This document shows positions 36,431 through 44,761 of a stretch of 64,000 bases of DNA, in pieces. Both the position numbers and the translations under genes were made by a program. Source of the stretch: a beta proteobacterium L13 (GTDB lineage Bacteria > Pseudomonadota > Gammaproteobacteria > Burkholderiales > Chromobacteriaceae); NCBI GenBank assembly GCA_000335715.1, contig AMYZ01000003.1, forward strand, positions 239,719 to 303,718. The letters are read 5' to 3'. Below the pieces are notes generated by a model that was given only the letters and a program-made list of their open reading frames with translations, did no database searches and was not told the DNA's origin. How positions within the stretch are numbered: the stretch's first letter is position 1; every line of letters begins with the position of its first letter.

Positions 36431-38366
36431 GGTAGCGTTCGTATTGCTTGAGCACGTCGGCAATGATCTCGCTCTGGCGCAGATAGCGGATGTCGTAGCC
36501 TTCACGGCCATCGGCAAAGCCGGTTTGTGCCAGGTACTGCACGTCACTATCACGGCGGCTGGCGGGCAGGAACGCCGGCAGCGGCTTGCCGTAGCACTGC
36601 ACGCTGTAGACAAAGTCGCGCTGCCCTGGCTGGTCTATGCGCAGGGTAACCGCGCCATCTGTACCCCGGCTGACCTCGGCGGCTACGCCGTTGTGGCGCA
36701 GCTCGGCGGCCACGGTGTCCAGCGCCGGGCTGACCTCGGTATCAATGAAATGCTGCACGTTGGCCGCATCCGGGCGCTGTACCAGCTGGCGCAGGCGTTG
36801 TTGCCAGTGGTGGCCGCTCCAGAACTGCGTGGCTGGTGCCGGCTGTTGCGCCTGGTGGCACTGGTCGGACTGCAGCCCGCGCCACAGGCTGTAGCACAGC
36901 AGCAGCATGATGGCGGTGAAAGGCAGGGCACTGAGCAGTGTCATCGCTTGCAGCGCTTTCAGGCCACCGGCGCTCAGGAGCGCGGCAGCGGTGGCGCCCA
37001 GCAAGGCGGCCCAGAACAGGCGCTGCCATAGCGGCGAGTGCTCCGCCCCCACACTGGCAATGCTGTCCAGCACCATGGCGCCGGAGTCGGCCGAAGTCAC
37101 GAAGAACACGGCAATCAGCAGAATGGCCACCGCGCTGGTGAGCTGCGTCAGCGGCAGGTAATCGAAAAAGCGGAATAGCAGGTTGTCTACGTTGGCCGCG
37201 GTGGCACCCAGTGCGCCGCCTGCTACGTGCAGGTCCAGCCAGATGGCGCTGTTACCGAATACCGTCATCCACAGCAGGTTGAACAGGGTCGGGGCCAGCA
37301 GCACGCCCACGATGAATTCGCGGATAGTGCGCCCGCGCGAAATGCGCGCAATGAACAGGCCGACAAACGGCGACCACGACACCCACCACGCCCAGTACAG
37401 CAGCGTCCAGCCGCCCAGCCAGTCTTGCTGCGCCGGGGTGCCGTAGCTGAAGGTGCGGAAGGTCATGGCCACCAGGCCGGAAAAATAGCTGCCCAGATTG
37501 TCGCTAAAGGCCAGCAGCAGGTACACGGTAGGGCCGGCCAGCAGCACAAACAGCAGCAAGGCCAGCGCTAGGCTCAGGTTGAGCTCGCTCAGTCGGCGTA
37601 CGCCTTTATCCAGGCCGGTAGCGGCCGATAGCCCTGCCAGGCCCATCACTACGGCAATCAGCCCCAGTTTGAAGCCGATACCGCTGCTGTCGATACCTGC
37701 TACCTGCTGCAGGCCGGCGGCCAGCTGCATCACGCCGTAGCCCAGCGTGGTGGCGATGCCGAATACGGTAGAAACCAGCGCAAAGACGTCTACTGCATGG
37801 CCCCACGGCCCGTGGATGCGCTCGCCCAGTATCGGGTACAGGCCGGCACGCAGGCTTAAAGGTAGCTGGTAGCGAAAGCCGAAATACGCCAGTACCAGCC
37901 CCACCACGCCATAAATGGCCCAAGCGTGCAGGCCCCAGTGGTGAAAGGTCAGGTTCATGGCTTGCTGGGCTGCCGCTTGCGGGTTGGCCGCAGCCAGTGG
38001 CGGGCTCAGGTAGTGTTGCAGCGGCTCGCCTACGCCAAAGTACATCAGGCCTATGCCCATGCCGGCAGCAAACAGCATGGCCAGCCACGACGTCATGCTG
38101 AAGGCGGGCTGCGCATCATTCGGCCCCAGCTTGATGTCGCCGTAACGGCTGGCGGCAATGCCCAGCAGGCTGATCAGAAACACCGCCACGGCCAGAATGT
38201 AAAACCAGCCAAACTGCTGGCCGATGGCGCGTTGGGCGCTGCCTAGCAGGGTTTCGGCTGAGGCGGGGGCCAGGGTGGCCCAGCCAAGAATGGAGGCAAT
38301 CAGTAGCAGGCCAGGCAAAAACACTGGCCAGACCAGGGTGGTGCGGAAGGTACGGACGGGTTCCAT
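36375..38366 (-). CDS. BCCT-family choline/betaine transporter (BetT-like)
   Basis: 663 residues. Twelve membrane segments span about 10-500, including the family signatures GMGIGLMYFGVGEPLQHYLSPP, WGLHAWAIYGVVGLVLAYF and the tryptophan-rich LLYWAWWVSWSPFVGLFIARISRGRTIREFI. A long hydrophilic C-terminal domain (about 510-663) is the osmosensing or regulatory tail of BetT-type members. It imports choline, betaine or carnitine using ion gradients. The gene is single and overlaps the ctlX 3' end by 56 bp in antisense. I give no symbol because the substrate is uncertain. Confidence 0.92.
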   Translation of the reverse strand: MEPVRTFRTTLVWPVFLPGLLLIASILGWATLAPASAETLLGSAQRAIGQQFGWFYILAVAVFLISLLGIAASRYGDIKLGPNDAQPAFSMTSWLAMLFAAGMGIGLMYFGVGEPLQHYLSPPLAAANPQAAAQQAMNLTFHHWGLHAWAIYGVVGLVLAYFGFRYQLPLSLRAGLYPILGERIHGPWGHAVDVFALVSTVFGIATTLGYGVMQLAAGLQQVAGIDSSGIGFKLGLIAVVMGLAGLSAATGLDKGVRRLSELNLSLALALLLFVLLAGPTVYLLLAFSDNLGSYFSGLVAMTFRTFSYGTPAQQDWLGGWTLLYWAWWVSWSPFVGLFIARISRGRTIREFIVGVLLAPTLFNLLWMTVFGNSAIWLDLHVAGGALGATAANVDNLLFRFFDYLPLTQLTSAVAILLIAVFFVTSADSGAMVLDSIASVGAEHSPLWQRLFWAALLGATAAALLSAGGLKALQAMTLLSALPFTAIMLLLCYSLWRGLQSDQCHQAQQPAPATQFWSGHHWQQRLRQLVQRPDAANVQHFIDTEVSPALDTVAAELRHNGVAAEVSRGTDGAVTLRIDQPGQRDFVYSVQCYGKPLPAFLPASRRDSDVQYLAQTGFADGREGYDIRYLRQSEIIADVLKQYERYLSLQLQQRGQLLSSAPGH

Positions 38367-38742
38367 GCTTTCCCTTTCATGTATCGAAGGTGGCAGGCGT
38401 TCCGGGGCAGGGGCGTGAGGGGTGCCAGGTGTGGCGCGGCAGATGGGGCAAGCAAAGGTTGGCCGCAGCAGGCTGGCCCGAAACAGATCAAGACAAGTAT
38501 ACCTGAAAATACTTTTGTCTCAAAATAAAATACAAATGCAATAAACGGTTACAAAGCACTCTGGCCGCCAGAAAACGCAAAATGCTTGTACACTGCGGGC
38601 GGTATTTTTGGCATAAGTCACCCGCTACGCGACAACGCGGCACTATTTTGGCTTTGTTTATCGAAAGCCGCGTGAAGTGTCACATTTCTGTAACCGCTTT
38701 TTTCTATCCTTGCCATAATCGTACATGGAAGGATTCCGCCAC
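38367..38742. other. Divergent intergenic region between the BCCT gene and phoB
   Basis: 376 bp without a supported gene. It contains an uptake-like AAAGGTTGGCCGCA copy at 38455-38467, an imperfect dyad GACAAGTAT..ATACTTTTGTC at about 38490-38517 in an AT-rich stretch suited to the BCCT promoter, and near phoB a Pho-box-like element and CATAAT hexamer. Confidence 0.65.
38677..38694 (+). promoter_or_regulatory. Pho-box-like element before phoB
   Basis: GTGTCAC-ATTT-CTGTAAC follows the 7-4-7 layout of the PhoB operator (CTGTCAT-N4-CTGTCAT), with mismatches. A -10 like CATAAT lies at 38714-38719, 19 bp downstream, and phoB starts at 38743. Autoregulation of phoBR by PhoB is well known in other proteobacteria. 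Confidence 0.55.
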
Positions 38743-39432
38743 ATGCCCGCCAATATTCTGCTTGTAGAAGACGAGCCAGCGATTCAGGAGCTGATCGCGT
38801 TCAATCTGGTCCAGGCCGGACACCATGTGCTGCGTGCCAGCACCGCCGAAGTGGCGCTGACACTGGTGAAAAATGCCCTGCCAGACCTGGTGCTGCTGGA
38901 CTGGATGCTGCCCGGCGCATCCGGCGTGGAAATCGCGCGCAAGCTGCGCGCCGACGAACGCACGCGCCAGATCCCCATCATCATGCTGACCGCCCGCTCT
39001 GAAGAGCAGGACAAGGTACAAGGCCTGGAGGCAGGCGCCGACGACTACATCACCAAGCCGTTCTCCCCGCGCGAGCTGCTGGCGCGCATCAAGGCGGTAC
39101 TGCGCCGCCGCGCCCCGCAAATGACCGACGACGCGGTAGAAGTAAAAGGCCTGCGCCTGGACCCAGTCACCCACCGCGTACAAGGCAACGGCGAAACCGT
39201 GGACCTGGGGCCTACCGAATTCCGCCTGCTGCATTTCTTCATGACCCACGCCGAACGCGTGCATTCGCGTACCCAGCTGCTGGACCAGGTGTGGGGCGAC
39301 CACGTGTTTGTGGAAGAGCGCACCGTAGACGTACACATCCGCCGCCTGCGCAGCGCACTGGAACCCACCGGCCACGATGGCCTGATCCAGACCGTGCGTG
39401 GTACCGGCTACCGTTTCTCCGCCCAGGGGTAG
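38743..39432 (+). CDS. phoB: Phosphate regulon response regulator PhoB
   Basis: 229 residues, exactly the usual PhoB length. Receiver domain (about 1-120): acidic pocket ED at 9-10, phosphoacceptor Asp53 in LLDWMLPG, Lys in ITKPFSPRELLARI. C-terminal OmpR-type winged helix (about 130-229; LGPTEFRLLHFFMTH, DVHIRRLRSAL, TVRGTGYRFS). ATG at 38743 is preferred because GAAGGA lies 10 bp before it, although an in-frame ATG exists at 38725. The phoR kinase follows after 3 bp. It activates phosphate-scavenging genes under phosphate limitation. Confidence 0.97.
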   Translation: MPANILLVEDEPAIQELIAFNLVQAGHHVLRASTAEVALTLVKNALPDLVLLDWMLPGASGVEIARKLRADERTRQIPIIMLTARSEEQDKVQGLEAGADDYITKPFSPRELLARIKAVLRRRAPQMTDDAVEVKGLRLDPVTHRVQGNGETVDLGPTEFRLLHFFMTHAERVHSRTQLLDQVWGDHVFVEERTVDVHIRRLRSALEPTGHDGLIQTVRGTGYRFSAQG

Positions 39433-39435
39433 GTC

Positions 39436-40740
39436 TTGGCAGAATTTCTCAAGCGTACGCTGGGCTGGCTGATTGCCATGGTGGTGGTCAGCCTGGCCTT
39501 TGGTCTGGTGTTTGGCCTGGTTACCGGATTGTCGCTGATGCTGGGCCTGCTGTTGTTGTGGCTGGCCTTTCACCTGTACCACATCGCCCTGTTGTTGCGC
39601 TGGCTGGGCCACCCGGTACCGGGGCGCGTGCCGGACGGTTTTGGCTCCTGGCACGGCATTTTCATGACGCTGTACCGCCAGGCGCGCAAGCAAAAGCAAA
39701 GCAAGAAACGCCTGGCCGGCGTGCTGGACCGCTTTGTGAACGCCGGCGAAGCCATGCCGGACGGCGTGGTGGTGCTGGATGAATACGACCATATCGAGTG
39801 GATTAACCCCATGGCCGTAGAGCACCTGGGGCTGAACCGCAAAACCGACGTGGGCAGCCAGATACTGAACCTGGTGCGCCAGCCGGCGTTTCACGACTAC
39901 ATGGCTTCGCAAAGCTATAGCCAGCCGCTGATCCTGCACAGCGGCACCAGCAGCGAGCTGGTGCTATCCATCCAGCTGGTGCCGTTCGACACCACGCGCA
40001 AGCTATTGCTTTCCCGCGACATCACCCAGCTGGAACGCGTGCAAACCGTGCACCGTGACTTTGTGGCCAACGTATCGCACGAGCTGCGCACCCCGCTTAC
40101 CGTGGTAGGCGGCTTTCTGGAAACCCTGTCCGAAATGCCGCAGGTAGAAGACGCCACCTTGCGCCAGTTCCTGCCCATGATGCTGGAGCAGTCGCGCCGC
40201 ATGCACAGCCTGGTAGAAGACCTGCTGACCCTGTCGCGCATCGAAAACGGCCCGCGCACCATGCTGCAAGACCGTGTACACATGGCCGCGCTGCTGGATA
40301 CCATGGTGGTAGAGGCCGAAGGCCTGTCGCAAGGCCGCCACCGTATTGTGGTGAAGAACACCTGCCCGCACGACCTGTGGGGCAATGCGCAGGAACTGCA
40401 CTCGGCCTTTGGCAACCTGGTTTCCAACGCGGTGCGCTATACGCCGGAAGGCGGCAGCATCTACCTGCGCTGGACGCAAGACGAGGAAGGCCGCGTAGCC
40501 TTTACCGTGGCCGATACCGGTATCGGCATCCCGCGCGAGCACCTGCCGCGCCTGACCGAACGTTTTTACCGTGTAGATCGCGGCCGTTCGCGCGGCAATG
40601 GCGGCACCGGCCTGGGCCTGGCCATCGTCAAGCACGTACTGGCGCGCCACCACGCCAAGCTGGATATCCAGAGCGAGCCGGACAAAGGCAGCGTGTTCAG
40701 TGTGATCTTCAACGCCGAGCAGGTAGCGCCCAATGATTGA
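39436..40740 (+). CDS. phoR: Phosphate regulon sensor histidine kinase PhoR
   Basis: 434 residues. Two closely spaced hydrophobic segments (about 8-55) anchor it with almost no periplasmic loop, as in PhoR. A PAS domain (about 95-195) precedes HisKA with His215 in VSHELRTPLTVVGGFLETL and the HATPase (NLVSNAVRYTPEGG, DTGIGIP, GGTGLGLAIVKHVL). It starts with TTG at 39436, 3 bp after the phoB stop. An ATG at 39478 would remove most of the first membrane segment. It would sense phosphate through PstSCAB-PhoU, which are not in the window. Confidence 0.95.
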   Translation: MAEFLKRTLGWLIAMVVVSLAFGLVFGLVTGLSLMLGLLLLWLAFHLYHIALLLRWLGHPVPGRVPDGFGSWHGIFMTLYRQARKQKQSKKRLAGVLDRFVNAGEAMPDGVVVLDEYDHIEWINPMAVEHLGLNRKTDVGSQILNLVRQPAFHDYMASQSYSQPLILHSGTSSELVLSIQLVPFDTTRKLLLSRDITQLERVQTVHRDFVANVSHELRTPLTVVGGFLETLSEMPQVEDATLRQFLPMMLEQSRRMHSLVEDLLTLSRIENGPRTMLQDRVHMAALLDTMVVEAEGLSQGRHRIVVKNTCPHDLWGNAQELHSAFGNLVSNAVRYTPEGGSIYLRWTQDEEGRVAFTVADTGIGIPREHLPRLTERFYRVDRGRSRGNGGTGLGLAIVKHVLARHHAKLDIQSEPDKGSVFSVIFNAEQVAPND

Positions 40741-41038
40741 GCACATCGTGCTGTTCCGCTTTGCCCCCCACGCCAGCCACGCCGATACCGACGCCGCGCT
40801 GGCGGCATTTGCCGCCCTGCCGGCTGCTATTCCGCAGGTACGCGGCTTTCGCGCCGGCACCGACATCAGCCCGGAAAACCTGGCCCAGGGCTATACCCAC
40901 GGCTGGCTACTGCGCTTTGACGACACCGCCGCGCTGCAACACTACCTGGCCCACCCGGCGCACCAGGCGTTTGTGGCCCGCGTGCAGCCCCTGCTGGCGC
41001 AGGCGCTAGTGTTCGATTTCGATAGCGGGCACGCCTGA
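40733..41038 (+). CDS. Dabb-family (stress-responsive A/B barrel) protein
   Basis: 101 residues. IEHIVLFRF at the start and the later VRGFRAGTDISPE...HGWLLRFDD and YLAHPAHQAFV are the conserved core of the dimeric alpha-beta barrel (Dabb, PF07876) family. Bacterial members are small cytoplasmic proteins of unknown role, sometimes enzymes in aromatic metabolism. It overlaps the end of phoR by 8 bp, so it is probably translated from the phoBR transcript. No hairpin follows directly. The next 235 bp have no supported gene. Confidence 0.88.
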   Translation: MIEHIVLFRFAPHASHADTDAALAAFAALPAAIPQVRGFRAGTDISPENLAQGYTHGWLLRFDDTAALQHYLAHPAHQAFVARVQPLLAQALVFDFDSGHA

Positions 41039-41273
41039 TTCTCCGCATGCGGATGTGCTGTGCTGAGCATTGCTGTCGGGCACGTTTGTGCCATGTCTGG
41101 CAACGCCGCCATGCGCTCGTGCCGCCATCTGGCTGACTAGGGGTGATTTGTATCGCCAGACTGCGGTGTAGCCTGGCGTGTAATGGCTTTGCTACAGCCT
41201 GCGGGCAAGGTAGCATGTGCCGTACTACATAAGCGGCGCATCATGTCTTCACCGCCCCACACTTACGAGCAAC

Positions 41274-42341
41274 ATGCCCATGAACCGACTACAAGCCATC
41301 CGCCCTTTTGGCCAGCGCATCTGGCTGGACAACCTGTCCCGTGAACTGCTGCAAACCGGCGAGCTGGCCCGCCTGCTGGCCGACGACGGCATTGCCGGCG
41401 TCACCTCCAACCCGGCCATTTTCCACAAAGCCATTAGCACCGACCCGCGCTACCAGGACGAGTTGGCCGCACTGAAAACCGACGCCAGCCTCAGCGCCGA
41501 GCAGCGTTACGAAACCCTGGTCATCGCCGATATCCAGGCCGCCTGCGACCTGACCCTGCCGCAGTACCAGGCTACCGCCGGTGACGACGGCTACGTATCG
41601 CTGGAAGTCTCCCCCGCGCTGTCGCGCGACGAAGCCGGTACCCTGGCCGCCGCGCGCCGCCTGTGGGCCGCCATCAACCGCCCCAACGCCATGATCAAGA
41701 TCCCGGCCACGCCGGAAGGCATTGCCGCCTTCGGCCAGCTGACCGCCGAGGGCATCAACGTCAACATCACGCTGCTGTTCTCGCTGCCACAGGTAGAAGC
41801 GGTATGGGATGCCTACATCGCCGGCCTTACCGCCCGCCACGCCGCTGGCCAGCCGCTGCAGCACGTCAAGGCCGTAGCCAGCTTCTTCCTGTCGCGCGTG
41901 GACAGCCTGCTGGACGCGCAGCTGCCGGCCGAGCTGCAGGGCAAGGTAGCGGTATCGCTGTCCAAGGTGGCCTACCAGCGCTACCTGGCGCGCTTCCACG
42001 GTGAAGAATTCGCCGTGCTGAAAGCCGCCGGTGCCCGCGCCCAGTTCCTGCTGTGGGCGTCTACCGGTACCAAGAACAAGGCCTACTCCGACGTGCTGTA
42101 CGTGGAAAGCCTGATTGGTGATGAAACCGTCAACACCGTACCGGACGCCACGCTGGCGCTGTTCCGCGACCACGGCAACGCCGCCGCCACGCTGGCACAG
42201 GGTGCCGACGAGGCGCGTGCGGTGCTGGAAGCAGCGGCTGCCGCCGGTGTGGATTTCAACGCGGCCGGCGAACAGCTGCAGCGCGACGGCCTGGTGCTGT
42301 TCGAAAAAGCCTTTGCCGAGCTGCTGGTGCTGACCGCCTGA
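41274..42341 (+). CDS. tal: Transaldolase
   Basis: About 355 residues. WLDNLSRELLQTGELARLLADDGIAGVTSNPAIFHKAI, the Schiff-base Lys of AMIKIPATPEG and INVNITLLFSLPQV show a bacterial transaldolase of the longer (Tal-type, about 350-380 aa) subfamily. It transfers a dihydroxyacetone unit between sugar phosphates in the non-oxidative pentose phosphate pathway. ATG at 41274 or 41280 are both possible; GAG at 41267 lies upstream. The gene is single, preceded by a 235-bp gap with scattered GTAG/CTAC half-sites but no exact operator copy, and followed by a strong terminator. Confidence 0.95.
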   Translation: MPMNRLQAIRPFGQRIWLDNLSRELLQTGELARLLADDGIAGVTSNPAIFHKAISTDPRYQDELAALKTDASLSAEQRYETLVIADIQAACDLTLPQYQATAGDDGYVSLEVSPALSRDEAGTLAAARRLWAAINRPNAMIKIPATPEGIAAFGQLTAEGINVNITLLFSLPQVEAVWDAYIAGLTARHAAGQPLQHVKAVASFFLSRVDSLLDAQLPAELQGKVAVSLSKVAYQRYLARFHGEEFAVLKAAGARAQFLLWASTGTKNKAYSDVLYVESLIGDETVNTVPDATLALFRDHGNAAATLAQGADEARAVLEAAAAAGVDFNAAGEQLQRDGLVLFEKAFAELLVLTA

Positions 42342-42361
42342 TTACCGACGGTTCCACTACA

Positions 42362-42389
42362 AAAAAAGCGCCCCGCGGGGCGCTTTTTT
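42362..42389 (+). terminator. Rho-independent terminator of tal (bidirectional)
   Basis: AAAAAAGCGCCCC is followed by its complement GGGGCGCTTTTTT around GC, giving a palindromic A/T-flanked hairpin that can serve tal and the convergent SDR gene. An uptake-like TGCGGCCAACCTT copy follows at 42395. Confidence 0.92.
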
Positions 42390-42414
42390 ATTGTTGCGGC
42401 CAACCTTGCCGGGC

Positions 42415-43137
42415 TCAGGCCGGCTGGTGGGTGGCGGCCAGCACGATTTCGCGGATGCACACGTTTTGCGGCGCTTCGTAGGCGTAGCGGATGGCGTCGG
42501 CCACGTCTTCGGCGCGCAGCACCGGGCCCATGGTCCGCTTCCACGCTTCGTAGCCTTCGCGGATGCTGGCGCTGGTGGTGTGGCCCAGCAGCTCGGTTTC
42601 CACTGCGCCCGGCGCGATGGTGATCACGCGTACGTTATGGCTGCTGACTTCTTCGCGCAGGTTTTCGCTGATGGCGTGCACGGCAAACTTGCTGCCGCAG
42701 TAGGCCACGTGGTCGGGGAAGGTCTTGCGCCCGGCGATGGAGCTGACGTTGATGATGGTGCCGTGGCGGCGCGCCATCATGCCGGCCAGCACGGCGTGGA
42801 TGCCGTTGAGCACGCCGCGCACGTTCACGTCCAGCATGCGTTGCCATTCGGCCGGATCCTGCTCGTGCATGCGGCCCAGCAGCATCACGCCGGCGTTGTT
42901 CACCAGCGCGTCGGCCGCGCCGTACAGTGCCTCGGCCTCGGCTACTGCGGCTTGCAGCGCGCCAGCGTCGGTCACGTCTACCTGGCGGCACAGCGTCTGT
43001 GGCAGCGCCAGCGCTTGCAGGCGTTCGATACGGCGTGCCAGCAGTAGCAGCGGGTAGCCCAGTGCCGACAGCTGGCGGGCGGTGGCTTCGCCAATGCCGG
43101 AGCTGGCGCCGGTAATGATGATCAGGGGTTTGCGCAT
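42415..43137 (-). CDS. Short-chain dehydrogenase/reductase (YdfG-like)
   Basis: 240 residues, the classical SDR size. Cofactor motif TGASSGIG (about 9-16), NNAGVM (about 84-89), catalytic Ser in NVSSIAG and the YCGSK Tyr-Lys pair are present. The tail PQNVCIREIVLAATHQ resembles YdfG/serine-3-dehydrogenase-like enzymes using NADP(H). ATG at 43137 gives the standard N-terminus; upstream in-frame codons cross the promoter. It is transcribed divergently from a LysR gene 101 bp away, the usual arrangement for a regulated target. The substrate is unknown. Confidence 0.92.
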   Translation of the reverse strand: MRKPLIIITGASSGIGEATARQLSALGYPLLLLARRIERLQALALPQTLCRQVDVTDAGALQAAVAEAEALYGAADALVNNAGVMLLGRMHEQDPAEWQRMLDVNVRGVLNGIHAVLAGMMARRHGTIINVSSIAGRKTFPDHVAYCGSKFAVHAISENLREEVSSHNVRVITIAPGAVETELLGHTTSASIREGYEAWKRTMGPVLRAEDVADAIRYAYEAPQNVCIREIVLAATHQPA

Positions 43138-43238
43138 GATAGGGTGCCTTTCATGTGATGATTCGATGGCTGGAAGTCTGATCCCCCCGTTTTTGCTTGA
43201 AAAATGATAAATTTCGCTGTCAATCATCGAGAAAATCT

Positions 43239-44078
43239 ATGGATACGCGACAGCTCAAGGCCTTCATTGCCGTGTTTGAGGAGCGCAACATCACCCGTGC
43301 CGCCGCGCGGCTGCACCTGACCCAGCCCACGCTGTCGGTGACCATCCGCCAGCTGGAGGACGAGCTGGGCACGCCGCTATTCGGGCGCGAGGCGCGCGGG
43401 GTCACGGTTAGCGACGCTGCGCGCCGGCTATACCCGCAGGCGCAGCAGTTGCTGGCGCAGATGACGCAGCTGAAGGCGCAGTTTGCCGCGCCGCAGGGCT
43501 GTTTACCGCTAGCGTTGGGGGTAGAGGCCGATCTGGGTGAGATGCAGCGAGTGGCCTTGCTGGCGCACTGCCGCCAGGCGCTGCCGCAGCTGCTGTTGCA
43601 GGTGTTGCCGGGTTGCAGCGGCGAGGTGCGGCTGGCCAGCGAAGAGCTGCGCTGCGAGGACGAGCTGTTCCTGCCCTTGTGGGAAGAGGCCTTCGTGCTG
43701 GCCTTGCCGCAGGCCGCCGCCGAGGCGGGAGGCATTACCCGGCTGCAGGCAATGGCGCTGGACTGGGTGGTATGCCCGTCGCACCCGTCGCACCAGCGTC
43801 TGCTGGCGTGGCTGGGTGGGGGCGGCATGGCGCTGGCCAGCGCGCATCAGGCCGGTAGCCTGGCGCTGGCGCGCGATATGGTGCAGGCCGGGCTGGGCGT
43901 GGCCTTGCTGCCGCCCGCACTGTTGCGGCCGGGCATGGGCTGGCTGCCGCTGGAAGGGGCGGCGCCGTCGCGTCGGGTGGGGCTGTGCTATGCGGCCAAC
44001 GTGCTGGGCCAGCCGGCGGTGGCGGCGCTACTGCACAGCCTGCAGGGTTGGCCGCAGGCGGCGGGCAGGGCGGCTTAG
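43239..44078 (+). CDS. LysR-family transcriptional regulator, divergent from SDR gene
   Basis: 279 residues. An N-terminal winged helix (MDTRQLKAFIAVFEERNITRAAARLHLTQPTLSVTIRQLEDELGTPLF) is followed by a shorter than usual effector domain. The shared intergenic region contains ATGAT..ATCAT arms around ATAAATTTCGCTGTCA (43204-43228), a possible LysR site close to its own start. It probably controls the SDR gene. Its stop overlaps the hemerythrin gene end by 4 bp in convergent orientation. A GTTGGCCGCA copy near its end is read Gly-Trp-Pro. Confidence 0.9.
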   Translation: MDTRQLKAFIAVFEERNITRAAARLHLTQPTLSVTIRQLEDELGTPLFGREARGVTVSDAARRLYPQAQQLLAQMTQLKAQFAAPQGCLPLALGVEADLGEMQRVALLAHCRQALPQLLLQVLPGCSGEVRLASEELRCEDELFLPLWEEAFVLALPQAAAEAGGITRLQAMALDWVVCPSHPSHQRLLAWLGGGGMALASAHQAGSLALARDMVQAGLGVALLPPALLRPGMGWLPLEGAAPSRRVGLCYAANVLGQPAVAALLHSLQGWPQAAGRAA

Positions 44079-44614
44079 GCCGCCGGTTTCAGCGTGCGGC
44101 GCGCGGCCATGCGCTGGCCGGCGTCGGCCAGCTCGCTGTCGTTGATCAGCGCGGCGGCGGTGGGGAACAGCCATTGTTCCTCGCGCGCCGCGTGTTCGCG
44201 GTACAGGCGGGCAAACTCGTGTACTTCTTCGGCGCTGATGTCGTCCAGCGCGGCGGCGTTGTAGGCCAGCAGGTCATCGCGGATGGCGTTCCAGCGCGAG
44301 TGCAGGTAGCCGTGCTCGCCCAGCAGCTGCTCGATCTTGGGGGCAGCGTCCGGCTGGCGCGCCAGAATCAGCGGAAACAGCTCGTCTTCTTCATCCTGAT
44401 GGTGTGCCGGGCCGGCCAGGTCGAAGTAGCGCACGATGCCGGCAATGGTATTGATTACTGCCTGGTTGCGGCCGTGCTCGTCGATATACGCCGGTAGCGC
44501 GTCCAGCTGGTCGCAAAAGCGGCGCACCTTGTCGTGGCACGCGTACAGCATGTCCAGCGGTTCGTCGAACGAAGGGGCGGCTGCCGAGGCAGTCAGGGCG
44601 TCTAGGCTAAGCAT
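44075..44614 (-). CDS. Hemerythrin HHE-domain protein
   Basis: 179 residues, mostly a four-helix bundle. Candidate di-iron ligands are the His of MLYACHDKVRRF, HHQDEEDELFP, EHGYLHSRW and REHAAREEQWLFP. Such proteins bind O2 or protect from NO and oxidative or nitrosative damage. AGGAG lies 6 bp before ATG at 44614, so that start is preferred over the ATG at 44620, which directly abuts it. It is convergent with the LysR gene. A link to the H-NOX pair at 15 kb is only thematic. Confidence 0.9.
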   Translation of the reverse strand: MLSLDALTASAAAPSFDEPLDMLYACHDKVRRFCDQLDALPAYIDEHGRNQAVINTIAGIVRYFDLAGPAHHQDEEDELFPLILARQPDAAPKIEQLLGEHGYLHSRWNAIRDDLLAYNAAALDDISAEEVHEFARLYREHAAREEQWLFPTAAALINDSELADAGQRMAARRTLKPAA

Positions 44615-44761
44615 GGCCATCTCCTGGGTAAGGGTTGTGGGCAGTATGGGTGGCTTTGCTGCATTTGCACATGATGTTGCTCAAGCGCCTGCCAGATAGG
44701 GCACTCGCGGCAGGCCGCCACCATGCGGTAAAGTGACGCACCCCTGTTGCCGGAGCACGCC

